Part shown: piece by piece, positions 17,944-25,639 of the stretch
Layout of the letters: each line of letters opens with the position of its first letter
How positions within the stretch are numbered: position 1 is the first letter of the stretch
Assembly: GCF_900142395.1 (NCBI RefSeq)
Contig: NZ_FRAS01000029.1
Span: 1 to 41,138 of the forward strand
Direction of reading: 5' to 3'
DNA length: 41,138 nt
DNA from: Hymenobacter psychrotolerans DSM 18569
GTDB taxonomy: Bacteria > Bacteroidota > Bacteroidia > Cytophagales > Hymenobacteraceae
Program-made: the position numbers and the translations under genes
The notes under the pieces: model-generated
Told to the model about the DNA's origin: nothing
Seen by the model: the letters and a program-made list of their open reading frames with translations, nothing else
The model's database searches: none

Positions 17944-18183
17944 TTACATCGTCTTCACGGCCGGAGCCGCCGGAGTGGCGGGCGTAGCGGCAGCGGTTTT
18001 GGCGCCTTTCTTCATGCAGCACGAAGGCGTCCCGGCCGTGTTGCCTTCCTTGGCGCAGTTGGCCTTCATTTCGGTGGAGCAGGCTTCTTTGGACTTGCCT
18101 TTCTTGGCAGCTTTGTCGCCTTCATGGGCGGAGGCGGAACCAACGAAGGCAAACAGGGCGAGGGCGAGCAGGGCGTTTTTCAT
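17944..18183 (-). CDS. Small secreted Lys/Ala-rich protein with four cysteines
   Basis: The 79-residue protein has a clear signal peptide (MKNALLALALFAFVGSASA, cleavage before HEGD). The mature part of about 60 residues is rich in Lys, Ala, Thr and Pro. Four cysteines lie in about 25 residues: EACST, ANCAK and SCCMKKG. The initial His and the Cys pair could bind a metal such as copper or zinc, or the cysteines may form disulphides. I recognise no family. The Ala/Pro/Thr-rich tail (ATPATPAAPA) is probably disordered. It has its own terminator and a divergent neighbour, so it is a single-gene unit. Confidence 0.7.
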   Translation of the reverse strand: MKNALLALALFAFVGSASAHEGDKAAKKGKSKEACSTEMKANCAKEGNTAGTPSCCMKKGAKTAAATPATPAAPAVKTM

Positions 18184-18346
18184 GGGCAGGTAGAAGATGA
18201 AACCAGAGGAAACAAAAGCGGGAAAACAGTGGTTGGCTTGGCGCCGCCCCTAAGGTAGGAAATGTAACAGAAGCTTCGGCAGTTGCCGGCCTGAAATTTC
18301 CTCCCGGCCGCCTCAGCCCGGCCCCGGTGGCCGCTACCGTTTCTCT

Positions 18347-20647
18347 ATGCCCCTCCGACGTCTCGCGCATTTTACCTTACTGGCTCTTGGGCTGCTGTCG
18401 GCTCTGGCCGTGTTTTTCGTGGCGCAGCTGCGCTTCAACTACAACTTCAACGACTTCTACCCCGCCGGCGACCCGGACCTGGACTACTACATGGCGTACT
18501 CCGGGCGCTTCGGCAACGACAACGACTACGTGCTGCTGGGCCTGGAGGCCCCGGCCGGCCAGACCGTGTTCGAGCCCCGATTCCTGACCCGCGTCGATTC
18601 GCTGACACGGTTCATCCAGGGCCGGCGGCACGTCACGCAGGTGTCTTCGCCGACCAACGCCACTAACCCGGTGGTGGAAGGGCTGGGCGTGTTCAACGTA
18701 CCCTACCTGCACCCGCAGGAGCCGGCGCGGCGCGCCCAGGACTCGGCGCTGGTGTTTCGCACGCCGGGCCTCGTGGGCAACCTGATTTCGCGGGACGCCC
18801 GGGCGGCCACCATCCTGTTCCAGACCTCACCCAACCTCAGCAAGCCCCCGGGCGACTCGCTGCTGGCGGCCGTGCGTACCGAGCTGACGCGGCAGGGCTT
18901 CGCGGAAAACGAGTACCACATGGCCGGCAAAATGGTGGCCCAGTCGGTGTTCGTGGACCGGCTGCAGGTGGAGCTGGCCGTGTTTATGAGCCTCTCGGTG
19001 GTGCTGGTGACGGGGCTGCTGTGGCTCACGTTCCGGACGTGGTGGGGCGTGGTGCTGCCGCTGGTGGTGGTGCTGGGCTCGATTCTGTGGGGGCTGGGCG
19101 TGATGTCGGCTTTCGGGGTGAGTATTGACCTGATGACGGCGCTGCTGCCGGTGATGCTGTTCGTGGTGGGCATGTCGGATACCATCCACATCATCACGCG
19201 CTACGTCACGGAGCTGGGCTACGGGGCCAGCAAGCGGGATTCGCTGCTGATTGCGCTAAAGGAATCGGGCTTCGGCTCGGGACTTTCCGCCCTCACCACC
19301 AGCATCGGCTTCTTCACGCTGATGACCAGCACCATCCGGCCGATTTACAACTTCGGGCTGTTTACGGGCATTGCGGTGCTGCTCACGTTTGCGCTCAGCT
19401 TCACGCTGCTGCCGGCCATGCTGTTGCTGCTGCGCAAGCCTCAGCTGCGCATTCCGCGCGAAACCGGCCGCAGCTGGGACGGCGTGCTGGGCCGCCTGTT
19501 CCGGACGGTGCTGGCGCGGCGGCACTGGGTGGTGGCCATCAGCGGGCTGGTGCTGGTGCTGTCGGTGGCCTCGGCCTCGCGCATCCGCATCAACTCGGCC
19601 CTGCTGGATGACCTGTCCCAGAACGACCCGGTGAAGCTGGATTTCAGGTTTTTCGAGCAGCATTTTGCCGGCGTGCGGCCCTTTGAGCTGGATTTGAAGC
19701 CCGGAGCCGGCCGCACGATTTACGACCTGGACGTGCTGCGGCAGACCGAGAAAATTGAAGGCTACCTGCAACAGACCTACGGCCTGAACTTCGTGGCTTC
19801 GCCGGTTACCATCATCAAATCGGTGCGCAAAGCTCTGAATGGCGGCCTGCTGGAAGAGTACCGTTTGCCTGACTCGGAGGCCGAGCTGGCGCGCCTGACG
19901 CGCAAGGTGAAGCTGTTTCGCAAGAAGCAGGAGTTTCGGGCGCTGGCATTGCCCAATGGCACGGAAGGCCGCCTGACGGGCCGCATGCCCGATGTGGGCA
20001 GCATCCGGGCTGATGCGCTTAATGCCGATTTGCGGCGGTTTCTGCGCACTTCCGTGGACAGCACGGTGCTGCAGACCCGCCTCACCGGCTCGGCCAACCT
20101 TATCGACAAAAACAACGAAACCCTCACCCGCAACATGATTACGGGCATGAGCATCGACATTGTGATGGTGACGCTGATTGTGCTGCTGCTGTTCCGCAGC
20201 CTGCGCATGACGCTGGTGGTGCTTATCCCGAACCTGGTGCCTATCCTGATTGTGGCGGGCGTGATGGGCGCGGCCGGCGTGAGCATGAAGGTGAGCACCA
20301 GCATCATCTTCACCATTGCCTTCGGTATTGCCGTCGATGATACCATTCACTTCATCAGCAAGCTGAAGCTGGTGCTGCTCCAGGAGCCCAGCCTGTTCAA
20401 AGCCGTGCGCAAAACCTACCTGATGGCCGGCAAAGCTGTCATCGTCACCTCCCTGATTCTGGTGGGTGGCTTCTCGACGCTGATTTTCTCCTCGTTTGAT
20501 GGCACGTTCTACGTGGGCCTGCTCATCGGCCTGACGCTGCTGTTCGGGGTAGTAGCCGAGCTGACGTTGCTGCCGATTCTGATTCTGGCCTTCTACCGCC
20601 ACAAGCCCAAAGAAATCCGGCAGCCAGTGCCGGCACTGGGCGGGTAG
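18347..20647 (+). CDS. RND/MMPL-superfamily exporter
   Basis: The 766-residue inner-membrane protein has two homologous halves. Each half has one N-terminal helix, a periplasmic loop and five clustered helices, giving about 12 in total. Helix-4-like motifs with acidic residues for proton coupling are GMSDTIHIITRY (first half) and GIAVDDTIHFISKL (second half). It resembles MMPL/HpnN-type lipid exporters more than tripartite AcrB-type drug pumps: it is shorter and no membrane-fusion or TolC-like gene is adjacent. The start at 18347 gives a basic N-terminus followed by helix 1. It stands alone, ended by a strong terminator. The substrate is unknown; a lipid or other hydrophobic compound is likely. 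Confidence 0.85.
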   Translation: MPLRRLAHFTLLALGLLSALAVFFVAQLRFNYNFNDFYPAGDPDLDYYMAYSGRFGNDNDYVLLGLEAPAGQTVFEPRFLTRVDSLTRFIQGRRHVTQVSSPTNATNPVVEGLGVFNVPYLHPQEPARRAQDSALVFRTPGLVGNLISRDARAATILFQTSPNLSKPPGDSLLAAVRTELTRQGFAENEYHMAGKMVAQSVFVDRLQVELAVFMSLSVVLVTGLLWLTFRTWWGVVLPLVVVLGSILWGLGVMSAFGVSIDLMTALLPVMLFVVGMSDTIHIITRYVTELGYGASKRDSLLIALKESGFGSGLSALTTSIGFFTLMTSTIRPIYNFGLFTGIAVLLTFALSFTLLPAMLLLLRKPQLRIPRETGRSWDGVLGRLFRTVLARRHWVVAISGLVLVLSVASASRIRINSALLDDLSQNDPVKLDFRFFEQHFAGVRPFELDLKPGAGRTIYDLDVLRQTEKIEGYLQQTYGLNFVASPVTIIKSVRKALNGGLLEEYRLPDSEAELARLTRKVKLFRKKQEFRALALPNGTEGRLTGRMPDVGSIRADALNADLRRFLRTSVDSTVLQTRLTGSANLIDKNNETLTRNMITGMSIDIVMVTLIVLLLFRSLRMTLVVLIPNLVPILIVAGVMGAAGVSMKVSTSIIFTIAFGIAVDDTIHFISKLKLVLLQEPSLFKAVRKTYLMAGKAVIVTSLILVGGFSTLIFSSFDGTFYVGLLIGLTLLFGVVAELTLLPILILAFYRHKPKEIRQPVPALGG

Positions 20648-20660
20648 AACTACCTCCGGA

Positions 20661-20706
20661 CAAAAACGACCGGCCTGCTCTTCCACAAGCAGGCCGGCCG
20701 TTTTTG
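20661..20706. terminator. Strong bidirectional terminator
   Basis: A long stem with CCGGCCTGC/GCAGGCCGG at its core is flanked by A- and T-runs (CAAAAACG/CGTTTTTG). It separates the convergent exporter and lipoprotein genes and works in both directions. Confidence 0.9.
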
Positions 20707-20724
20707 TTGCTGGCTCGTGGCTGA

Positions 20725-21216
20725 TCAGGGTTGGGCAAGCGTGAGGCCTACCGGAGCCAGCAGCGGCCCGTCGTCGTAGAAATTGAGGTAGAGTAGCATG
20801 GGCTTGGCACTCCCGGCCCAGCTTACCTCGTACACATCCAGCATGCCCATTCCGCCGATAATACCGTTAGGCGTTTTGAAAGCGCAGCAGCTTCCGCGCC
20901 GCCGGTAGCTGATTTCTTCGCCGCCGGGGCCGCGCAGGGCGTTCAGGTAGCGCTGCTGGTTGCGGGCGCCCGAGTCGGTTTTGCCACCCACGCAAATGGG
21001 TTTTTGCTGCGTTACGCCGTATTCCGGGTCGGTGGCTACGGCCAGGCCGGAAGCCGGGGCTACGGTTTGGCGCGCATTGTCGTAGTAGCTTTGCGGCAAG
21101 TTGGTGGAACCCGTGATGTTCGGCTTTTCATTGGTGCCGGACGTCGGTTTGGCGGTCTTGCAGGCCGGCGTGGCCAGCACCGCGGATAGACTTAACAGAT
21201 AGAATATTCGTTTCAT
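20725..21216 (-). CDS. Conserved lipoprotein of unknown function
   Basis: The 163-residue protein has a lipoprotein signal (MKRIFYLLSLSAVLATPAC). Conserved-looking blocks follow: YYDNARQTVAPASGLAVATD, PEYGVTQQKPICVGG, QQRYLNALRGPGGEEISY, RRRGSCCAFKTPNG and LLYLNFYDD. I recall close homologues in Bacteroidota, some named 2-dehydro-3-deoxyphosphooctonate aldolase in automatic annotation. Nothing here resembles that TIM-barrel enzyme, so the name should not be used. The start at 21216 is chosen for the signal peptide. It is divergent from the gene at 21273, with 56 bases between, so the two may share a regulatory region. Confidence 0.75.
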   Translation of the reverse strand: MKRIFYLLSLSAVLATPACKTAKPTSGTNEKPNITGSTNLPQSYYDNARQTVAPASGLAVATDPEYGVTQQKPICVGGKTDSGARNQQRYLNALRGPGGEEISYRRRGSCCAFKTPNGIIGGMGMLDVYEVSWAGSAKPMLLYLNFYDDGPLLAPVGLTLAQP

Positions 21217-21272
21217 AGCCCCGAGATACACTATTTACCATCCATTTCCTCTCACTACCCAATTTTTCTGCC

Positions 21273-21872
21273 TTGCTGCCCACCCGCTTTTTCCAGTTGC
21301 CCCTGTGTATCGGCCTGACGCTGCTTTCCTGCTCAGCCTTCGCCCAGACGCCCGCCGCTGCTACCCCTGACAACGACCCGCTGCCCCGCCTGATTCAGGA
21401 GCGCCAGCAAATGGTGCAGCAGTATGAGGCTGCCGCTGCCCAGCGCAATGCCTTTCTGGCCAATAAACCCAGCAAAAAAGACCTGCAGGAAGTAATAGAC
21501 GCCCTGAAAGGCATCATCCGCAAGGACACTGAAATTGTGCGGGCCGTGCAGGCCGGTACCCTCCGCAAAACCGCCGCCGTAGTGGCCGAAAACCAGCAGG
21601 TGAAGCAGCTGGCCACCGTGGCCCAAACCGACCAGAGCAGTACCCGGGAGCGGTTCCACGACCTGGAAAACCAGATTGCCAACCTCCAGGAGCGGGACCG
21701 GCAGCGCACCAAGAAGCTCCAGGACCTGCAAGCCACCGCCGACGAAGCCACCGCCGCCCGCACCTCCCGCGAGCTGCTGGCCGCCGGTCTGGCCGTGTTG
21801 TCGGCAGGCCTGCTGGTGTACGTGCTCAAGCTGCGCGGCCAGCACAGCACCACAGCCAAGCGGCGAAAGTAG
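21273..21872 (+). CDS. Secreted coiled-coil protein with C-terminal membrane anchor
   Basis: The 199-residue protein begins with TTG at 21273 (no ATG fits). The signal peptide ends CSAFAQ. A long helical, coiled-coil-prone region (about residues 35-160) is rich in Gln, Glu, Lys and Ala, for example RERFHDLENQIANLQERD. A membrane helix follows (LLAAGLAVLSAGLLVYVL), then a basic tail RGQHSTTAKRRK. The topology suggests a periplasmic coiled coil anchored to the inner membrane with the tail inside. No family was recognised. It is divergent from the lipoprotein gene, and two family B palindromes follow it. Confidence 0.65.
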   Translation: MLPTRFFQLPLCIGLTLLSCSAFAQTPAAATPDNDPLPRLIQERQQMVQQYEAAAAQRNAFLANKPSKKDLQEVIDALKGIIRKDTEIVRAVQAGTLRKTAAVVAENQQVKQLATVAQTDQSSTRERFHDLENQIANLQERDRQRTKKLQDLQATADEATAARTSRELLAAGLAVLSAGLLVYVLKLRGQHSTTAKRRK

Positions 21873-21881
21873 TCCCTAGTC

Positions 21882-22002
21882 CCGGTCCGACGCCGGAGGT
21901 GTCCGACCGGTTGTCTTCGTGCTGACAACCGGCGGTTTCAAGCCAGATCCTCCCCACGCGGTGCGCTCGGAAACCGGTCGGACGCCGGAGGCGTCCAACC
22001 GG
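21882..22002. repeat. Palindromic repeat family B, two tandem copies
   Basis: Two 29-base near-palindromes at 21882-21910 and 21974-22002 share CCGGTC(C/G)GACGCCGGAGG and end CC(G/A)ACCGG; a third copy is at 25440-25468. Between the two copies a further hairpin, GGTTGTC with GACAACC, extends from copy 1. They occupy the whole spacer before the zinc-ribbon gene. Confidence 0.85.
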
Positions 22003-22024
22003 CGGCCACTTATTCCCTCCCTCC

Positions 22025-22375
22025 ATGCTCATTCCCGCCGCCCAGTTTCTGACCTACGCCGAGGCGGTGGAGCTGTACAATCAGCTGAAGGATATGGAGG
22101 TAGACGCACTGGTGAAAACCTGCGGGCCGCCTTCCTTCCCGTTCGGCGACGGGATGTACTACCAGCTGCTGATTGAGGAGGCCGACGTACCGATGGCGCA
22201 AGCCACGGTGGAAGCCTTTGAGGCAGAGCGCACTGCCCCCAAAGCCGTGCGCTGCCCGCGTTGCCGGGCCGAGGGAGCGGAGCCGCTGGCGCGGGTGGCG
22301 TGGTGGAAAAGAGTGGTGTATGCGGGCACCACGCTGCTGGAATGCCCGAAATGTAACGCGGTATTTCCGGTCTGA
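22025..22375 (+). CDS. DUF2007-like protein with C-terminal zinc ribbon
   Basis: The 116-residue cytosolic protein has an N-terminal part that resembles the DUF2007 putative signal-transducing domain: FLTYAEAVELYNQLKDMEVD, then YYQLLIEEADVPMAQATVEA. The C-terminus has two CxxC knuckles, CPRC (about residues 78-81) and CPKC (about 108-111), forming a probable zinc ribbon around a hydrophobic strand. It precedes the SWIM gene by 57 bases on the same strand and may be co-transcribed with it. A direct role in that system is possible but not shown by sequence. Confidence 0.75.
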   Translation: MLIPAAQFLTYAEAVELYNQLKDMEVDALVKTCGPPSFPFGDGMYYQLLIEEADVPMAQATVEAFEAERTAPKAVRCPRCRAEGAEPLARVAWWKRVVYAGTTLLECPKCNAVFPV

Positions 22376-22432
22376 ACCCCTACTTTGCCCCGGTAACCGG
22401 CCTGCTCCGGCCAATCTAACCGTGACACCGTT

Positions 22433-23830
22433 TTGACCTGGACCGAAGAACAGGCCCGCGCCCTCATCACCGACTCCGGCACCCTGAAACGGGGCCAGGA
22501 ACTGGCCGCCCCTGCCAAGTGGGGCAACCTGGGCCAGACCGACACCGCCGCCTGGGGCGAGTGCAAAGGCAGCGGCAGCAAACCCTACCAAACCGGCATC
22601 GACCTGACCGCCCCGGCCTTTAAGTGCAGCTGCCCCAGCCGCGTATTTCCCTGCAAGCACGGCGCGGGCCTGCTCCTGCTGCTGGCCCGCCAGCCCCAGC
22701 TGCTCAGCGGCACCACCCCACCCGAGTGGCTGCACGAGTGGCTGGAAAAGCGTCAGCAAACCCAGGAGAAGCAAGTAGCCAAAGCCGTTGAAACGGCGGC
22801 GGCGGCCGACTCGGAAGCCACCGAAGCCGCCGCCGCAGTTGCCCGCCAGAAGCGCGAGGCCCAGCGCCAGAGCCGCATGCAGCGCGGGGCGCAGGAGCTG
22901 GAAACCTGGCTGGTAGACGTCGTGCGGGCCGGTTTGGCCGCTACCGACCAGCAGCCCCGCAGCTTCTGGGAAAATCAGGCCGCCCGCCTCGTCGACAACC
23001 AGCTGCCCGGCCTGGCCACGGTGGTGCGCGAGCTGCCTGCCTTCCGCCACCAGGGTGCCGACTGGCCCGCCCGGCTGCTGGCCCGGCTGGGGGAGCTATA
23101 TCTGCTGGTGCGGGCCTTCCAGCGCCTGCCCGAGCTGAGCGAAAATGCCCGCCAGGAAGTGCTGCAGCTGGTGGGCGTGAATCTCAAAAAAGAAGACGTG
23201 CAGGCCACCCAGCCCGCCGTGCTGGATGAATGGCGCGTGCTGGACCTGACCACCACCGAAGAAGACCGCCTGACCGTGCGCCGCGCCTGGTTGCGGGGCC
23301 AGCAAACCAGCCGGATGGCCCTGGTCGTGGAGTTTTCCTTCGGCGGCCAGCCCTTCGCCACGCCGCTGGTGCCCGATGGCTCCTATACCGGTGAGCTGAC
23401 GTTTTATCCGGGTTTGCTGCCCCTGCGGGCCATTCCGGGGCAGCTTACGTTCAAAGGTGTTCAGCCCGGCAACCCGGTACCCACCGGCAGCATCGGCCCC
23501 GGCCAGCTGCTGGAAGACTACGCCACGGCCCTGGCCCGGCAGCCCTGGCTGCGCGAGTGGCCGGCTTTGCTCAGCGGCGGCGTGCCCACGCCCGCCGCCG
23601 AAGGCTGGTTGCTGCAGTTTCCGGCTGAAACCGATGCGTCGGACATGGCGGGCGCCGGTTCACCAACCAGCAACCCCACCGAACTCCGCCTGCTCTGCGA
23701 CGACCAGTTTGGCTGGGACTTGCGCGCCATCAGCGGGGGCTTCCCGCTCACGGTTTTTGGCGAATGGACCGGCCAGGGGTTGCGCCCTCTGGTGGGCTGG
23801 GATACGGTGGCTGAACTACAAACTGCCTAG
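22433..23830 (+). CDS. SWIM zinc-finger protein
   Basis: The 465-residue protein has a SWIM finger near the N-terminus: FKCSCPSRVFPCKHGAG with zinc ligands Cys65, Cys67, Cys74 and His76 (CxCx6CxH). SWIM fingers bind DNA or proteins. The central region is Ala/Glu/Gln-rich and helical (about 105-160), followed by a unique mixed domain of unknown function. The start appears to be TTG at 22433 (MTWTEEQARAL); the frame is open upstream but offers no ATG. DUF5691 follows after 3 bases, so the two are surely co-transcribed. It is the first gene of the SWIM-DUF5691-MoxR-DUF5682-VWA set. Confidence 0.88.
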   Translation: MTWTEEQARALITDSGTLKRGQELAAPAKWGNLGQTDTAAWGECKGSGSKPYQTGIDLTAPAFKCSCPSRVFPCKHGAGLLLLLARQPQLLSGTTPPEWLHEWLEKRQQTQEKQVAKAVETAAAADSEATEAAAAVARQKREAQRQSRMQRGAQELETWLVDVVRAGLAATDQQPRSFWENQAARLVDNQLPGLATVVRELPAFRHQGADWPARLLARLGELYLLVRAFQRLPELSENARQEVLQLVGVNLKKEDVQATQPAVLDEWRVLDLTTTEEDRLTVRRAWLRGQQTSRMALVVEFSFGGQPFATPLVPDGSYTGELTFYPGLLPLRAIPGQLTFKGVQPGNPVPTGSIGPGQLLEDYATALARQPWLREWPALLSGGVPTPAAEGWLLQFPAETDASDMAGAGSPTSNPTELRLLCDDQFGWDLRAISGGFPLTVFGEWTGQGLRPLVGWDTVAELQTA

Positions 23831-23833
23831 CTG

Positions 23834-25423
23834 ATGCCCGAAACCCACCCCACCCCGGAAACCGCCCTACGCCCCGCTGCCGACTGGCAACGCCTGCAGC
23901 GCGTGGCCCTGCTCGGCACCCGCCAAAGCCCCGACGAGCTACCCGCCGTGCCCGGCTTCACCCTCCCCGAAGACGCGCCCGACCACCGCGAAAAGCAGGC
24001 GTTATTGTCTGCCGGCGTACTCAGCACCATCCGCAAGGCCGGCTACCAGCCTGCTGCCGCTACTGCCGCTACCATACCCCCCGCCGCTCCCGAAACGCAG
24101 GCGGCGTTGGGAGTTAGCGGGGCACAGCTGCTGCAACAATTGCTGGAGGGCCAGTATCCGGAGCTGCTGCCGGAGTTCCTGGTAGCCCTGGCCGAGAACC
24201 AACGCCGGGTGCCGCACCAGCTGTTGGTAACGCTGCTGGAATACGCCCGCACCCGCTCCGCGCTGCACCGGCCCGCGGCCGCCGTGCTGGGGCAGCGCGG
24301 CGCCTGGCTGGCTGTCCAAAATCCGGCCTGGCAAATATTTCTGGCCGCTTCGGAGCAGGCCACCGAGGAAACCGCCTGGGAAACCGGCACCATCGCGCAG
24401 CGCACTATCTACCTGGAAACCCTGCGCCGCCGGGCCCCGACCCAGGCTCGGGAGTTGCTGGCCGCGGTATTGCCCCAGGAACCCGCCAGGCATCAGGCCC
24501 AGTTGCTGGAAACCTTGCAGGAACAGCTTTCCACCGATGATGCCGCTTTGCTGACGCAGTACCTCGCCGCCAAAAGCAAAGAAGTACGCCAAACGGTGCT
24601 GCCCCTGCTGGTGCGTCTGCCCGACAGCGCGGTACTGGAGCGACTATGGCAGCGCGCCGAGTTGCTAGTGCGCCTCAAGAGCAACCTCCTGAGCAAGAAA
24701 CTGCTGGTAGAGCTACCGGCCTCCGACTGGGACAAAACCTGGCTCCTCGACGGTATCGAGCAGAAAGACAGCCGCTTCCCCGGCGAAAAAGCCGCGCTAC
24801 TCGGGCAGCTACTGGCCCTGATTCCGCCCCAGCGCTGGGCCGAGCACTGGAGCCTCACTCCCGCCAAAATCATCGACCTGGCCGCCGACACGGAGTGGGC
24901 GGAGTTGCTGCTCACGGCCTGGTCGGAGGCGGCGGTACTGCACCAGGATGCGGGGTGGGCCCGCGCCTTGTTGGAGTGGCTGCACGCGCAGCCGCGCAAA
25001 AAAGCGCCCGGCCTGCCAGTAGCCCGGCTGGCGGCCGTGCTGCCGCCCGCCCAGCTCACCGAGCTGGTGCTGCCGCTGCTCAACGCCACCCCGCACTTCT
25101 CCACCGATGCGCCCTGGCAGCACCTGTTGCAGCTGGTCCCCGCGCCCTGGCCCGAAACCCTCACGCGCCGGGTGGTGGAGCTGCTGCGCCGGGCCCTGCG
25201 GCAGCCCACCGAGCTGTACCGCATTCAGTACGCCGCCTCCCAGCTGCTGGAGCACATGGCCCGCGTAGTCCCGGCAGCGCAATACGGCCTCTGCGCCGAG
25301 GCCCTGCAACCCCTGCTCCAGGACGTACCCTACCTGCACAACAGCCTCGCCCGCCTGCTCAACACCCTGCACTTCCGCCAGCAGCTGGCCGAGGCCCTCC
25401 ACGAACCGCCCGCCCCTGGCTAG
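23834..25423 (+). CDS. DUF5691 family protein
   Basis: The 529-residue protein is largely helical and Leu/Ala-rich, with a HEAT/TPR-like look and no signal or membrane segment. The N-terminal family block is WQRLQRVALLGTRQSPDELP, followed by REKQALLSAGVLSTIRKAGY. Repeated motifs such as LLPEFLVALAENQRRVPHQL and KSKEVRQTVLPLLVRLPDSA suggest a helical scaffold. The biochemical function is unknown. It is tightly coupled to the SWIM gene and lies 216 bases before the MoxR gene, a spacer filled with repeats. It probably serves as an adaptor in the same system; that is inferred from linkage. Confidence 0.85.
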   Translation: MPETHPTPETALRPAADWQRLQRVALLGTRQSPDELPAVPGFTLPEDAPDHREKQALLSAGVLSTIRKAGYQPAAATAATIPPAAPETQAALGVSGAQLLQQLLEGQYPELLPEFLVALAENQRRVPHQLLVTLLEYARTRSALHRPAAAVLGQRGAWLAVQNPAWQIFLAASEQATEETAWETGTIAQRTIYLETLRRRAPTQARELLAAVLPQEPARHQAQLLETLQEQLSTDDAALLTQYLAAKSKEVRQTVLPLLVRLPDSAVLERLWQRAELLVRLKSNLLSKKLLVELPASDWDKTWLLDGIEQKDSRFPGEKAALLGQLLALIPPQRWAEHWSLTPAKIIDLAADTEWAELLLTAWSEAAVLHQDAGWARALLEWLHAQPRKKAPGLPVARLAAVLPPAQLTELVLPLLNATPHFSTDAPWQHLLQLVPAPWPETLTRRVVELLRRALRQPTELYRIQYAASQLLEHMARVVPAAQYGLCAEALQPLLQDVPYLHNSLARLLNTLHFRQQLAEALHEPPAPG

Positions 25424-25439
25424 GGCCTGCCGTCGTCTG

Positions 25440-25468
25440 CCGGTCCGATGCTGTAGGTATCCGACCGG
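25440..25468. repeat. Palindromic repeat family B, copy 3
   Basis: This 29-base near-palindrome begins CCGGTCCGATGCTGTAGG and ends TCCGACCGG. It is extended by GCCTGCCG upstream and CGGCAGGC downstream. It follows the DUF5691 stop by 16 bases. Confidence 0.8.
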
Positions 25469-25564
25469 CAGGCAACACTACATACTATCTACTTTACAAA
25501 CCACTAATTTTCCACCTTTCACCATCCATCTTCCCGGTAGCAGTACTTGAGGCGCGAGCCGAAA

Positions 25565-25630
25565 GTGCTGCGTAGCACAAGTCGTCAGGCTCCCCCTCTC
25601 CACGGGAGAGGGGGCCGGGGGGTGAGGCCC
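25565..25630. repeat. G/C-rich hairpin element (CCCTCTCC type)
   Basis: Two hairpins lie side by side: GTGCT-GCGT-AGCAC at 25565-25578, and CCCCCTCTCC-ACG-GGAGAGGGGG at 25592-25614, the second followed by GGGGGGTGAGGCC. Similar CCCTCTCC...GGAGAGGG...GTGAGG stretches recur between genes in many bacterial genomes. It ends 10 bases before the moxR start and would strongly structure the mRNA leader. Confidence 0.7.
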
Positions 25631-25639
25631 CACTCCAAC

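Noticed and set aside
19256..20686. A 476-codon minus-strand open frame opposite the exporter
   Set aside because: Antisense shadow; it also reads through the strong terminator at 20661-20706.
20725..21216. Naming the lipoprotein 2-dehydro-3-deoxyphosphooctonate aldolase
   Set aside because: It is too short, has a lipoprotein signal, and shows no aldolase motif; the name seems to be a transferred error.
24646..25575. A 309-codon plus-strand frame in the DUF5691 gene
   Set aside because: Out-of-frame shadow rich in Arg/Pro/Ala; it continues into the repeats after the gene.
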